DNA of 64,000 nucleotides, taken from NCBI RefSeq assembly GCF_000208865.1, contig NC_018396.1, positions 5,078,514 to 5,142,513 of the forward strand, written 5' to 3'. The notes under the pieces were generated by a model. That model made no database searches. It saw only the letters and a program-made list of their open reading frames with translations, and was not told where the DNA came from. The DNA comes from Neospora caninum Liverpool. Lineage: Eukaryota; Apicomplexa; Conoidasida; Eucoccidiorida; Sarcocystidae. Shown here piece after piece: positions 24,737 through 36,284 of this stretch. Position numbers and translations under genes: made by a program. Numbering within the stretch: the stretch's first letter is position 1; each line of letters starts with the position of its first letter.

Positions 24737-27700
24737 TTACGCGCCGTCTGAATCTGAGAGAGTCTCCGACGTCGCCTCCGAGTCTCCATCATCTTCGCTT
24801 GAGACCTCGGGATGGCCGAAAAGGTCGCCTGAGGGCAGGCGAACGCCCCAGTGCGCTTTGCACTCCTTTCGAAAGTTTTCGAGAGACAGCTCGTCCCGCA
24901 GACGCGAGGTTGGGCGCACGGAACTCAGCTGAACGCAGAAGCAGGCCGTGCAAATCCCGTTCTCGACATAGAAAACGAGATACAGAGGACGAGCGCTGAG
25001 CAGCGACACCGGCCCTCGCCAGAGAGAATGGCAAGAGTTGGCCGAACAAGGGAAGTGACCACGTGCTCTCTCCAGCGCGAGAGGAAGAAGGAAGAGCAAA
25101 ACGAGGATCGACAGTAGCCAGACCGTTTGGTTTTCGTCGTGTTCCTTTCGGCACGCGCGCCTCACCTGGTGAGAATTCGGCGCGTCAGACGACGCGCCGC
25201 TGACAAATGTGAGGTATTTCAAAAGGCGGCATTCGAGGAGGAAGTCCCAGAGCGTTTCTAGTCCTGACAAGGGAAAAGGAAACGAGGGAAACAGAGAGGC
25301 AACAGAATAAAGAGCCCTCTAACTCCTGACGGGGAAGGAAAATGAACAAGTCAGAGGCAAACGCTTTTAAACGTGGAGAATGAGTGTGAATGGAGACGAT
25401 GTTCAGAGGCGACGCGCTCTGGCTCTTTGGTCCGGGGTCCGTCTGACGCGCGACACCTACGCAGGGGCGAGTCTTTCAGCGATTTGCCGTGAACCTTCTG
25501 ATTTTCGGGGAGGGCGAGGCCTGCGAGGTCAGCCTCTGCGCAGAGGAAGAAGTCCCAGACGCAGCGTTGCATGAAGAAAAAGACGCGGAGAGCGCCTCCA
25601 GAAGAAAAAACAAGAAGCGCCGTTTACTCATGAACGGCAACACATCGACTGTGTCTTTGCTGCCGCGGTCTGTGTCGGAAGTTACCGGCGAGCGAACCCG
25701 ATCCACGGAACGTGACAAGCAAACCTGGGTGTATATACACCAGGATGAACGACAATGGTCTTCTCAAAACTCTACATACGTTGGAGCTGATGAATACGGC
25801 ACACAATTGCTAGTGCACGCACGTGCAAGTGAACATGTACAGATGCATGTGTACATTGAGAGAACATTTGTCTATCTGCGTGCATGTGCCTACGCTGATA
25901 GACTTCTGAGAACCTGATAGACACTGTCGCTCTCTCTATGTATTCGCATCGACATTCACAAATATGTATGGACAATCTACATGCACTGCATACGAAGAGT
26001 TGAAAGCAGCCGTCCACCGGAGAGAGACACGATATTTCTTTCAGGGTTGCGAGAAGGCGTATTGGTGCTTCGGTTTTCTGTGTGACAGGGAGATGAGAAA
26101 ACGAAGTGCATCGCCATCCGTTCCAATTCCCCCGCGTCTCGTCCCTTCTGCCCACGTTTACCGGAGAAGTCGCGAATAATGTCGGAGCGCCCACAAGCTG
26201 TCAAGTATCCCTTCAACTCGCTCTCGTGCAGAGAGCCTCTGCATGCAATGAAGCCTGGGACGAGGAAGAGCAGAAACCCTCGCAGCTGGTGCTCACCTGA
26301 AGAACAGGTGCGACAGGGAACGAGAGAGAAAGACAAAAAACCCCTGAAAGCAGAAGTGGGCGTCTGACGAAGAGCAAAAGATGCGGGGGCTGGCAGAAGG
26401 AACCGAGGTGCCGATAGAAGACGCACGTCGTCCTCGGAAGTCGAAAAGGCGAGCCAAAGAAGACAGAGAAGAAGGCGACGCACGCGCGGCGACAGGCGAG
26501 AGAGAGGCAAGGCGAGAGAGAGGCAAGGCGACAGAGGGAAAAACACCTTTCCAGAGGTAAAACCACCAGCCAGGAAAACCCGAGACGAAAATGCACTTAA
26601 CCCTCCTGCAATTTCTCTGTGAGAGGGTTTGCGTGTAAATCTCGAAGACGTGCTTTGTGGTTCGCGCTGCCACGCTTATCTCTACAGCCGATTCGAGGAC
26701 GGGAAGAAACCGAAAAGAGCGACATCCTGCTGAGAAGCTCCTAAAGAGGCACGCGCGAAAACACGGCGACCAAGCACGAATCTCATCACCCGTGTTTCGC
26801 GACGGCAATTCCTTTTTTCACTGCATTGAAACCGCCCAACCGGGGCGGAGACTCACGCTCCGTCGTGAGGCTCTCAATGTGGCGAGCATGGACGATTCCC
26901 TGAGAGAGATAGTAGCAGTCCGCTGATGAAAACAGAAAAGAGCAAAGAGACGACAGGCACGCGGGTGAGGCCGGCCGACTCGCCAGCACGGCGAGCACGA
27001 CATGGAGAGGTTTCGGGTCTCTGTAGGAGCTGCATGCGTTTTTGGAAAAACGAGGGAAACCGAGTTTTTTTGCCAAAAAACGGGAGAGGGAACAGCGTAT
27101 CGCCCACCGACGAATGTCTCCAATCCGCTCTCTCATAGCCGCAATACGCTTCCGTCTGACCTCTCTGCTGTAGCGATATCTTTTCCGTCTCATCCCTTTC
27201 TCCATTTCGAGGATCCCCTCTCTTTCGAAGCTTTTCTTGATCCACCTCTTGTGAAGCCTAGAACATAACCGATCTGGAATAACCTTAATGTACTAGGATG
27301 TTCGAATCCAACACTTTTAGCTGTCTTAAGCAGTCCGCAGCGTTTCGTCTCCACAGGCAAGCACGCGGCGATCCTGCTTCCTTGGAGGCCCCGCGAGAAG
27401 GGCGCGCGTGCGCTCGCGTGTGTTGAGAGTTTCTGTTGCGGTTTGGTTTTTCAGTTTCCAGCGGATTTACAGGCCTGCCGCGCGAAGAAAGGCACCCGTC
27501 ACTCTTTTCGTCCCGAGGCGTTTCGTTTTGTTTTTTCGCGCCTACTGCTTCCGTTGCCTGGACTGCCGCTGATCCGACGCAGGAGAAGCCCCAAGTGCGT
27601 ACGCATAACGCGCGCCGTCTCTTCTGGAAAAGAACAGAAATGCAAGCGGATGTTGGCGCTAACGACGACCGAAGCAGAGAAAGGAAGAAAAAGAGAAAAA

Positions 27701-28685
27701 AGAAGGAGAGAAGGAGAGAAGGAGAGGAAGAGAAAAAAGAGGGAGAGAAGGAAGAGGCGCACGAAAAGAGAATGCTCGTCTTCTTTGGACAGAAGACTGC
27801 ACGACAGGAGAAGCAGTGAGAGCTGGTGAGCCTGGCGTTTGACTGAGAAAGAAGCGATGAATTTTCTTATACTCAACTCCAACCGCGAACGTCTCGAAGG
27901 GATCAGTGAAAAGCGCAGGCCTGCCTCGTCTCCAAAAAGCCGCTCGCAGGCTCATGCACGCACATCCCTTCCATTCTCTGCAGCTTGACTATCACGCGAC
28001 GGAAATAAATCTCCCTCAGTACCTTTATGCGCACAGAACTATTTATATATATATATATATATATATAGGCATACAACCGTATGTACATATACTCATATGA
28101 GGTGAGCTCAGAGAAGGCAGAGAGATAAATCGTGGAAGGGCACATCCAGGAAGGATGATGCGGATGCACTGGAAACACTGGAATGAAATAAGGGAGAGGA
28201 GAGGAACCTGAACGGGCACGTATAACTACCGCTAGCCACGTCCACAATAAGTCTAAAGAAACAAAGAAATCTAGACATAGGAATTGGGTGTATACACAGG
28301 GATGAAGGCGTGATAAATGCATAGACATACATATACGTATGTATGTCTACGTACAAATTTGCATATATTTCTATATATATATATATATGTATTTATGTAT
28401 GCATGTAGTTTGTTGGGTGTAGCGAGTTGGCCGCGGGCACCTGCTGTCCCGTATTCTTGGAGGGGACGTACTGAGAATGAAACGTAAGTTGGTTTTCTTC
28501 ACGGTTTGCTCCACAAGAATCACCTCTCGCAGGTCGCTGAGCTTCGTCGCGTAGGGCGCAGCAAACAGAAGAATCATCACCGTCCGTCGCACAAGCTTTC
28601 TCTGGAGCTGAGAAAAAGATAATGAACTGCGATGCACATGCTCACTCATAAAAGTGTGTGCACATGGAGACACATACTTGTAAAC

Positions 28686-28716
<31 letters not shown>

Positions 28717-29877
28717 AATACATATATCCGTATAAAAGGCGCCTTCCAGTGGCATGGGAAACGTCGTTGCCCACGGAGGTAGTAATGGAGAGATGTGTGC
28801 GTAGAGGCTGAAAGAGAAACAGAGACAGAGAAAGAGGCAGAGGAAGAGAGACAGAGAGAGACACAGAGAGAGGGAGACAGAGCGGGAGGAGAAGAGAATG
28901 GGGAAAAGAGAGAGAAGGGAGAACGAGAGAAAGAGAGATGCACGCAAAATGTGTGTTCACAGACGGATGGTCCACTGAAGAAGCGGGTCTTGTCCTTTGC
29001 AGATTGGCGCGTACAGAAACCTTTCTGCACGTCTGAGTAAACATAGACACACGCTGTCACAGAGAGTGGAGAGATGATGGCAGAAATAAAGAGGCAGAGA
29101 CAGATACAGCTAAGCTGATCTAGAGGATTGGAGAGGAAGCGACGGAGACGAGAGAGAGGAGAAGCACACGGTGGGAGAAAGAGAAGCACACAGAGCGATC
29201 TCCCAAAACGGAGGTAGGGAACCAGAGAGAGATGGGATGTGCATCCTTGACATGCTTACCTCTGGACTGAGCGTCGTAGGTTTTCCATCGTACTGAGTGG
29301 TTGCCGTTTTGACTATCAGCGGCGTTTTTTCTTGCGGATCATAAACCAGTCGGAAGTGGGGTTCCGATCTTTCCTCGTATGCTTCTTCGTTTCCGTCCTC
29401 GCTCCTCGTCTCGGAGTCTCCACCTCTCAGCCTCCGCCTTTTCTGTTCCCGTTCTTTTCCCTTTCCGTCCGCTTCACCTTCTTCGCCTGCTTCAGCGCCT
29501 TCTGCTTGGCGCTCTGTCTCGCTCTCTCGGTCCGAGTCCCCTCGCGGCACACTACCGCCGCGGGGTGTACACCCACCTGAGTCGGAGGCTGTCGGCGGAA
29601 GGCGGAACCTTTGCCGTTTCGCGCGCTCCGCCAAGAAGTCGGCAATGACGGCTTCCAGTTCGCGAATCTGGGCCTTCTCTTCAGGAGTCGGAGGCGCGTC
29701 TTCAAAGAAGGAGGGCAGTGGGAGGCGCGAGAAAGGTCCCTCCTCTTGCTTTTCCTCCTCCTCCTTTTCCTTCCCTTCCTCCGTTTCACGTGCGCCGTCC
29801 CCTTCGTCGAGATCTTCTTCAATCTCGGCTGAGCCGGTGGAGACGCCGGTGTGGTGCATGCGTCTCCCGCGTGGCAT
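24737..29877 (-). CDS. NSE3: MAGE-domain protein, probable SMC5/6 subunit Nse3 (7 exons)
   Basis: Exons on the minus strand: 29877-29260, 28607-28472, 27623-27546, 26922-26857, 26296-26162, 25263-25166 and 24928-24737. Phases match at every junction, giving 440 residues. Residues 1-206 are acidic, Glu-rich and disordered. The MAGE/Nse3 double winged-helix domain starts at about residue 207 with LQRKLVRRTVMILLFAAP. It continues with DCYYLSQGI, and then the family's most recognisable block, LRGFLLFLVPGFIACRGSLH, which matches the central hydrophobic helix of MAGE domains. LETLWDFLLECRLLKYLTFV corresponds to the segment before the last winged-helix turn. The tail is acidic and ends SDSDGA. Nse3 binds Nse1 and Nse4 and bridges SMC5/6 to DNA in other eukaryotes; that role is inferred. 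The start ATG (29877) has no in-frame ATG upstream in the same open frame. Confidence 0.75.
28044..28067. repeat. (TA)n microsatellite, MAGE gene intron
   Basis: A TA run of about 24 bp in the intron between exons 2 and 3 of the MAGE gene. A second run at 28686-28712 lies in the intron between exons 1 and 2. Confidence 0.9.
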
Positions 29878-30218
29878 GGCGTGTCGGGGAAATCGCAGGT
29901 GGGAGGAGTGGAAAAAACCGGGACAGCGACCGTCGAAGAGAGCGGATACGATGGCAAACGCTGCCGCCAGCAAATACGCAGGAGGTGGGGCACCAGAAAG
30001 ACAGAGACACAAGCGGAGATGGAACTACAGGGCGCAAAAAAAGAGGCAAGTCGACAATTCTGAAAGAGAAGATGAAATCGCTTCACGAGGAGGCAATCTT
30101 TGAAGAAGATAGACAGCTGCACTCAGTTGCCAGGAGAGATATGCTCCTCAACCGAAGAGGAAATTCCTATGTACGCCAAATATATAAGCACATGTATGTA
30201 CTATATACAGACATATCC

Positions 30219-30251
<33 letters not shown>

Positions 30252-31620
30252 CATACATACGCTCGATGTGAACATAGGTATACCTAGGATCTCTGTAAGT
30301 ATATCTGTGTATATGTGTATGCTCATGAAGTCTTTTTAGATGCGAGGGGACACAGAGAGATTCGTAGCTGTCCTGCCTTTGGAGTGTGTAAAAGAGCATA
30401 TTTGTGCCAAGTCACGCCGAAGAGGAAGGGAGAAGTCGATGGAGACGGCGAGGGAGAAGACGCGCAGATGGGCGAGGGAGGAGACAAGAAGTGGGAGACA
30501 AAGAGCCGCCGGGCATTCAGAAATCACGGGAGCCTTTGCCACTGTGTGGAGAGAAAGTCGGAGAGAAAGTCACGGACACGCGTACACATTATCCGTCGCA
30601 CACCAACACCTATATACACAAAATACGCACACCTAAAAAACAAACGCAAAAATATACATCTATCCACGCGCGTCGAGCTGCATTCCTGCGCGTGTGTTCC
30701 AGGTTTTCTGGAGACAAGACGTGCAGAAAGCGGTTTCTCTTCACAAAAAGAGACGCTGCCTCGATTCGTCTGTCGCCTCTCGACTGCGGTTGACTACACA
30801 GGCGCCAGCGCATGCACATGCAATCTCTCTCTCGTGTATTTTCGCGGACGTGTGTCTCTGTTTTTCGTTCTCGCAGGGAGTGTGTCCGGGTGAGAAAGTC
30901 CCTACGCTTTCCTCGTTTTCCTCACTTCCGCGGCAATTGCCACGCGCATCACAGCACCAGAGAAGGAGAAAGAGACACTCGTCTCTCGTCCACCACACCC
31001 GAGAAATCTTCGCACGCGTCTCCATTTCTCCCGAGCGGCTCGCGTCCCGGGTTGGTCCCGCGGTCTCGCCGCTGAACGGCGTTTCCGCGAGCTCCGCTCT
31101 TTCCTTCGCGTTTGCTGTCGCTCTCAGAGAAACGAGGAGGCGCAGAGAAGGAAACTGAGAAGACGCAACGGCACAAGAGGGAGAGAATTTCGTGAAGCAT
31201 TTCGCGCAAGACACGCCCAACCCGCCTTGGACGTCTACGATCATGTGTGCATTTAATGCATGCAAGCGCAGTGCATAAATACAAACATTCGTACGGTGCG
31301 GAGAAAAACACCACGCACGGGCAATACATACCCGTGCAGATACAAACAGATACACACGACATCTACAGTGGGAACGCTTGCGTCTTCTCTGTCCCGTTCT
31401 GGAAAGGGAAAATCTTTATCAGGATCTCTGTCTGGTGACTCCAAAAACAGGAAAACAGCGCGCACTACATAGGTGTCCATGCAGACGCGAACACATGTGC
31501 GAATCGTCTCAGCTCCCTCTAGGGAGACTAAGACGTGCCTTTTGCACTCCCTTTCTTGAAGAAAGGAATTCCTGTAACATTTTAAGTTGTATGGATGGGT
31601 CAAAAACGAAACCGTTCTTC
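29878..31620. other. Region upstream of the MAGE gene
   Basis: Contains the presumed MAGE promoter, a (TA)n run at 30219-30245, and GA-rich DNA at 30.4-30.6 kb. No open frame shows a domain or a consistent splice model on either strand. A run of five A residues at 31602-31606 is the probable Pol III terminator (T5 on the minus strand) of the adjacent tRNA gene. Confidence 0.5.
31602..31606 (-). terminator. Pol III T-run terminator of tRNA-Leu
   Basis: On the minus strand a TTTTT run lies about 15 nt past the tRNA 3' end, in the usual place and of the usual length for RNA polymerase III termination. Confidence 0.7.
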
Positions 31621-31700
31621 CTGACAGAAGTGGGGTTCGAACCCACGCCCTTTCGGACTGCGGCCTAAACGCAGCGCCTTAGACCACTCGGCCATTCTGC
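31621..31700 (-). tRNA. tRNA-Leu (anticodon UAG)
   Basis: Read on the minus strand, the gene starts GGCAGAATGGCCGAGTGG and ends TTCTGTC plus discriminator A. The acceptor stem pairs over seven positions with one G-U. The A box (TGGCCGAGTGG) and B box (GGTTCGAACCC) are intact. The anticodon arm is CTGCG-TTTAGGC-CGCAG with anticodon TAG (plus 31664-31666), which reads CUA/CUG leucine codons. A long variable arm typical of a type II tRNA is present. There is no intron and no encoded CCA. Confidence 0.93.
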
Positions 31701-31784
31701 CGCCCTCACCACCAGGGAGTCTTGGCGAGCCTCTAAAGGTGGTTTTTTTTCTTCCGTTGTTTTCGCGAAAAAAAAGGATTTGCC

Positions 31785-32439
31785 TCATCGAAGCGGCAGG
31801 CGTCGCTTCAACTGTTGGGCAACGGGGCTGTCTTTGCGCCGAGCCGTCGGATCTGGAAGACGGGCTGGAATCAGTGGATGCGTCTTCCTCAGACGAAGAG
31901 AGAGGAAGAGAGAAGACGGGGGTCCGGACTTCTTCGGAGACTGAGAAACACTCATGTCAAGATGGGCGAACAGCAGGGAGATGCTGTCAGCTGTGCAACT
32001 CTTGAGAGCCTGTGTGACGCTCGGAGCCGCAACAACGAACTCTGTCAATCACGACGCACACACATAGAGGCAGAGGGAAGCGGCAGAACAAGGAAGAGAA
32101 GACGCGAAAGAACAAAGAAGAAGAGGGAGAAAGACAGAGAAGAACAGAGAGAGAGAAGCGGTGGGAGGAGAAGAGAGAGATCACAGGAGAGAAGAAGAGA
32201 GAGATCAAGGGAGAGAAGAAGGAAAGGAAGGCAGAGATTAAAAGAAAAGGCCTGGGTGTGGTGAAGACGTAGGAAGGCAAAGAACAACCAGTTTTTTCCC
32301 CTGCTCTGTCAGGGACTCTAAAGCGCTCTGCTCCTGCAAAACTCGAAAGGAATTCTTCCTTAGAGTCTTCTTGTCTCTCTAAGCGACGGCTGTGAGAGGC
32401 GAGCTCAGCCGCCACCTGAAGGAAGAAGTCATCTTCCAT
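31785..32439 (-). CDS. Possible small two-exon protein of unknown function
   Basis: Model: exon 32439-32289, starting at an ATG in a fair context (MEDDFFLQVAAELASHSRR), then exon 32041-31785, joined in phase 1 across a GT-AG intron. This predicts about 135 residues. The first half is charged and probably helical; the second contains FVVAAPSVTQALKS and a basic tail. Alternatively the first exon begins at an acceptor at 32416 and is preceded by a 35-nt exon (32608-32574) with a clean GTAAGG donor. No domain is recognised. It lies 85 bp upstream of the tRNA on the same strand. Confidence 0.35.
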
Positions 32440-33919
32440 CGGAGATTTGCATCGCGATTTCCCGCTCACATTCCCAGCTTTCAAGTCCACCTTTGTTTGC
32501 TATCACACTTTGCTCGTACAAGGAAAAGAGCCGTGCCGTTCTCTTTTGGCATGTGTCGCGAGAGATGCCTTACCTGATACAGCAAATAGTGTCCTTCTCT
32601 CTTGTTGCCTATGCACGGAGCGTGTGTAGCAGAGCTCCCAAGAAGTTTTGTTTTCTGTCCTTCCTTCTCGCACGTGTTTCTCGTTTCCGCGCTCCTTTGT
32701 CTCCGCATTTTCTCTCTGAGTGTGTCGCGGCGCCGGAACTTCGTGTATGGCCCCACGGCCCCTCCCCCTTGGTGAATGAGATCCCTTCTCTCCCCCGCAT
32801 TCTTTTCCTGTCTCTATGTGCAAAGCAGCCATCTCGTGGCTACGAAGAACACGGTTGCTTATATACAAAGATGTACCTCTCATCCATTTGTTTACTTTTA
32901 GTGTTCACAAAGCAAGAGGAGAGTCTGTCCAACGATCCTACGTTTCTCCCTTCCCAGGTGCTTGCGCACACATCCACATGAATATACATACATATACATA
33001 GAGAGCCGTTGGCCTACGGTGAGTCTATATATATATATATATATATATATACGTATACAAAGAGGGCGACACATGTGTCTATAGAGAGAGATAAAGACAT
33101 AGAGATATATACAGGGGACTCTATACAGGCAAAGATATATGTTTAGATTTACTGTGTTTTTCCACCGCAGAGCGGACACTGAACTCGGTGGGGGGGGGGG
33201 GGGGGGGCAGACGCTTGACGCTGGTATCTTCAGACACTTTTGGATCTTGGCTCTGAAAAGTGCAAGAGGACATAACGCCACCGCTTTCCACGAAATATAT
33301 CCCTCTTCGCAGATGCTCATTTACATGTGCGTGCATATATCCACATCCCTATACACTCACAAGTATTACATATATATATTTATGTATATGTATACGTATA
33401 TGTATGGATATGTATATATGTCAGGGGGCCTCCATGCATATGGTTGTCGTACTCTTTCCAAGGACCTCGTTACAAAGCTCAGGAAGGGGAAGGGGAGCTT
33501 TCGGCTTCGTCTTGCGGTTGGGAGTTTGCTTTTCATTTTCTCGTATTTATTCACTTTGAAATCTCGGAAGTCGCTTCACCCCCAAAATCTCTCGCGCCTC
33601 GAGGTCGGAATCTCTGACGCTAACAGACAGGAACGTCCACAGAGGGGGGTGACTGAAAACAGACCGTCCCCGCTAGCACGGAAAACAGCTCTCCTCTTTC
33701 TCCTGTTGTGTTGCGTTCTCGGCTCTCTTCCCCTGACTCTTCACGTCGATCTCTTCCTCTGAGTTTTCCCTGTTCTTTGTCTCTCTCTCTCGCCTCTCTC
33801 TTGCTCCTGGCACTTCACTCGGTCTGTGTCTTGCAGTCGCGCGCCTGTCTGCAACCGAAGGCGATCTTCTCCTCTTCGTGTTCGCGCGTTCTTTCCTTTC
33901 TCTGCGCTTGTCTGCCGCT
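32440..33919. other. Intergenic region with poly-G tract
   Basis: Contains a (TA)n run at 33026-33051, an 18-G homopolymer at 33190-33207, and CT-rich plus-strand sequence at 33.68-33.90 kb just past the end of the next minus-strand gene. Open frames through the poly-G/C tract give poly-Pro or poly-Gly and were not accepted as genes. Confidence 0.45.
33190..33207. repeat. G18 homopolymer
   Basis: Eighteen consecutive G residues on the plus strand, in intergenic DNA. Confidence 0.95.
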
Positions 33920-36284
33920 TCACAGGAGTTTCTTGAACTCCGACATTTCGTGTTTGATCCAGGGCAATTTCTCGACTAGCGCCTCGAACTCGACTTCGCT
34001 CAGCAGCAACACAGGCTTGTTTCCGCAGCATATCGCCAGCGTTGCCTCGCGTCGCCGCCCCGTGCCGTTCACGCGGTTGAAGACGAAGGCGCGCCTCTTC
34101 AGGGGTCCGAACTGCAACGGCCGCAAAAAGAAAAAGAGACGTGAGACAGCCATGCAGGCGGGCTGAGAGGAGACTAGGCGCAGCGGTCTCACACACAGCG
34201 GAGGCCGCGAAGAAAAACGAGAGAAAAAGCTACAGAGGGAAGAGAGAGGACGCGATATATATCAAGTAGAAAGCAGAGTTTTAATCAAAAACGAGACAAG
34301 CAGAACCCAGGTGAGGAAAGGTCGATTCAAGATGGCATACACGAAAAATCTCTGAGGCGTGTCGACGTCGGTTTCTCTGCCGGAAACACAGAGGCTGGGA
34401 AACCGACCGTCAGGGGCTCTTCGGACGCCGAGCCTCGCCTCTCTCTTCAGATGCAATGTGTTCCCGTCTCGCACCTTCTGGTGTTCTACATCCTTGTCAT
34501 TTCGCTCTTCGCTGACTGCATGGGCACGAACATGTGCTTCGCGGAAAAATCCGTCTTTGCCTCCTCATGCGGCAATACCGCGGTGGTTGCCTTTCTTCGC
34601 GAAGCCGAACCCCCGCCGTTCATCTCCGCGTCAAATCTCAAACGTGAAACAGAGCTCGCTATGCACACCAGCGTCTCGACTGCGTCTCACTTTCAAGCAC
34701 CAGATGCATCCACGAGTTCACTGCCTGCTCCGAGTACGCGTAGCGAATCATCTAACCTGAACCCATCTGACTCTCTGCACACGAGGCGTTGTTTCGATTT
34801 GCCACCGAAAAAGACGTTCCTTAAATCGACAGAAAACGACATTTTACGACCTTTTCCCTTCTCTTGCGAGAAACTTCGATCGACGCTCTCACCTTTGAGT
34901 GCTCGTCTCCGACGGGGATGCGCGATCGCGGCGGCCAGCCCTCATAGACGCTCCAGGCTCTGCCGCGCGCTCGCGTCGCCTCTTTGGAAGCAACTTTAAA
35001 GTTTTCCAGAGCGTTGCGCAGGCTCGGCGGTTCGCGAACTCGACGCATGCACGCGAACTGTCTGTACAGACTGTCGTCTTGGTCAAAGAAGACGGACGAT
35101 GAAAACGCACCCGAGGATACCTCCGCGGAAGTCCCCTCCCCACACGCAGCGGTTTCTTGCGTACAACGGAGGGCGGAAACGGAGGAGAGAGAAGATGAAT
35201 TCACAGGACAACTCGAGGGAGAAGAAAGTGGAGGTGTCGATACACCGGAGGCTCTGTCCCCTTGGCGTGTCTGTGTCTTGGGCACGGGAGTCTCGGCAGG
35301 AAGAATGCCATTTGCATCCTCTGGAGAAGCAACAGGCTTAGCAGCGTTTCGCGTGGCGGCCGGAAAACGCGCTGTCTGCTGGGCAAGGCTGCAGGCACTC
35401 TCCGGAACTGCGGAAACGTCGCGACAACCATCCCCTAAATCTCCACTGTCATCCGCATGTGGTTCTGTCGCGTCTCCCTGACCCTTCCCTTCTCGAGTAA
35501 CGGCACGTGGGGCAATCCGCGTGCGCGCTCTCGCTGGAACAGCGCCGCCTGGCAGCGCAGCGTGGTCCTCTTCCCTTTCTGCGTCTTCCTGCGCGTCTTC
35601 TTCGTTACTCTCAGCCGCTTTCTTCTGCTGGGCAGAGGCGCGGAAAGAGGAAGAGGTGCCGAGAGTCCATCCGTCTTCCGCCTTCGCGGGCGTTCCGCCT
35701 GCGTCAGATCCGCGACTGGAGTTGCGTCCTGCGAGGGCCGTTTTCCCGCCCGTTGTCGACGTGTTTTCTTCGTTCGCGGACGACGCGAAGCAGCGACACG
35801 GACGCCGCGCCTGCTCTCGCCCAGAATCTGAAGCGACGGCTGAGACGGCCGAGGCGCCGGGAAAAAAAGAGACAGAGCGGAACGGAGAAACAAAGCAAGA
35901 GGAAGACGAAAAAGACGCACAAGAAGTGGACGACGCGCAGCGATGTGGCGCGCGAAAAGAAGGGGAGGATACACAAGCAGACTCTGGAAAAAAAGCGAAA
36001 CGAGGAGAAGAAAGAGGAGACGAGAGGAGACGAGACAAGCGAGACGCAGGAGTTGAACGACGGGACGCGAGACGGTTAGAGAAGGTCGCAGACGCGCGAG
36101 GCGAGGAACGAGGAAAGGAAGAACAGAGCGCACGCTCCACGGGCTCCGCCGATGCTGTGCGATCTCCAGCAAACGAGCAGGGCACATTTCCACGAGCGAA
36201 CAGACAGGGGCCGTCTCCGTCCCGAAATGCCACGCCGTTCGCGGCGTGGCGCCGGGGACACCCCAAAGACACCGTGCGCAGCAT
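33920..36284 (-). CDS. Probable mitochondrial protein with conserved-looking C-terminal domain (2 exons)
   Basis: Exon 1 is 36284-34893 (464 codons) and exon 2 is 34111-33920 (63 residues plus stop). The intron is phase 0, with an AAG|GTGAGA donor and a GTTGCAG acceptor. The start is the ATG at 36284; its N-terminus (MLRTVSLGCPRRHAANG) is Arg-rich with almost no acidic residues, typical of a mitochondrial presequence. Residues of about 60-400 are Ser/Ala/Glu-rich and disordered. The last part of exon 1 is basic and ordered-looking (SLRNALENFKVASKEATRAR). Exon 2 reads FGPLKRRAFVFNRVNG, followed by alternating strands (ATLAICCGNKPVLLLS) and a terminal helix. This beta-strand/helix pattern is reminiscent of PUR/whirly-type nucleic-acid-binding folds, but that is a guess. 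The specific function is unknown. Confidence 0.65.

Noticed and set aside
33121..33336. Minus-strand frame with a poly-Pro run across the C18 tract
   Set aside because: The poly-Pro comes from the homopolymer. The flanks have no domain, and neither end fits a convincing exon border.
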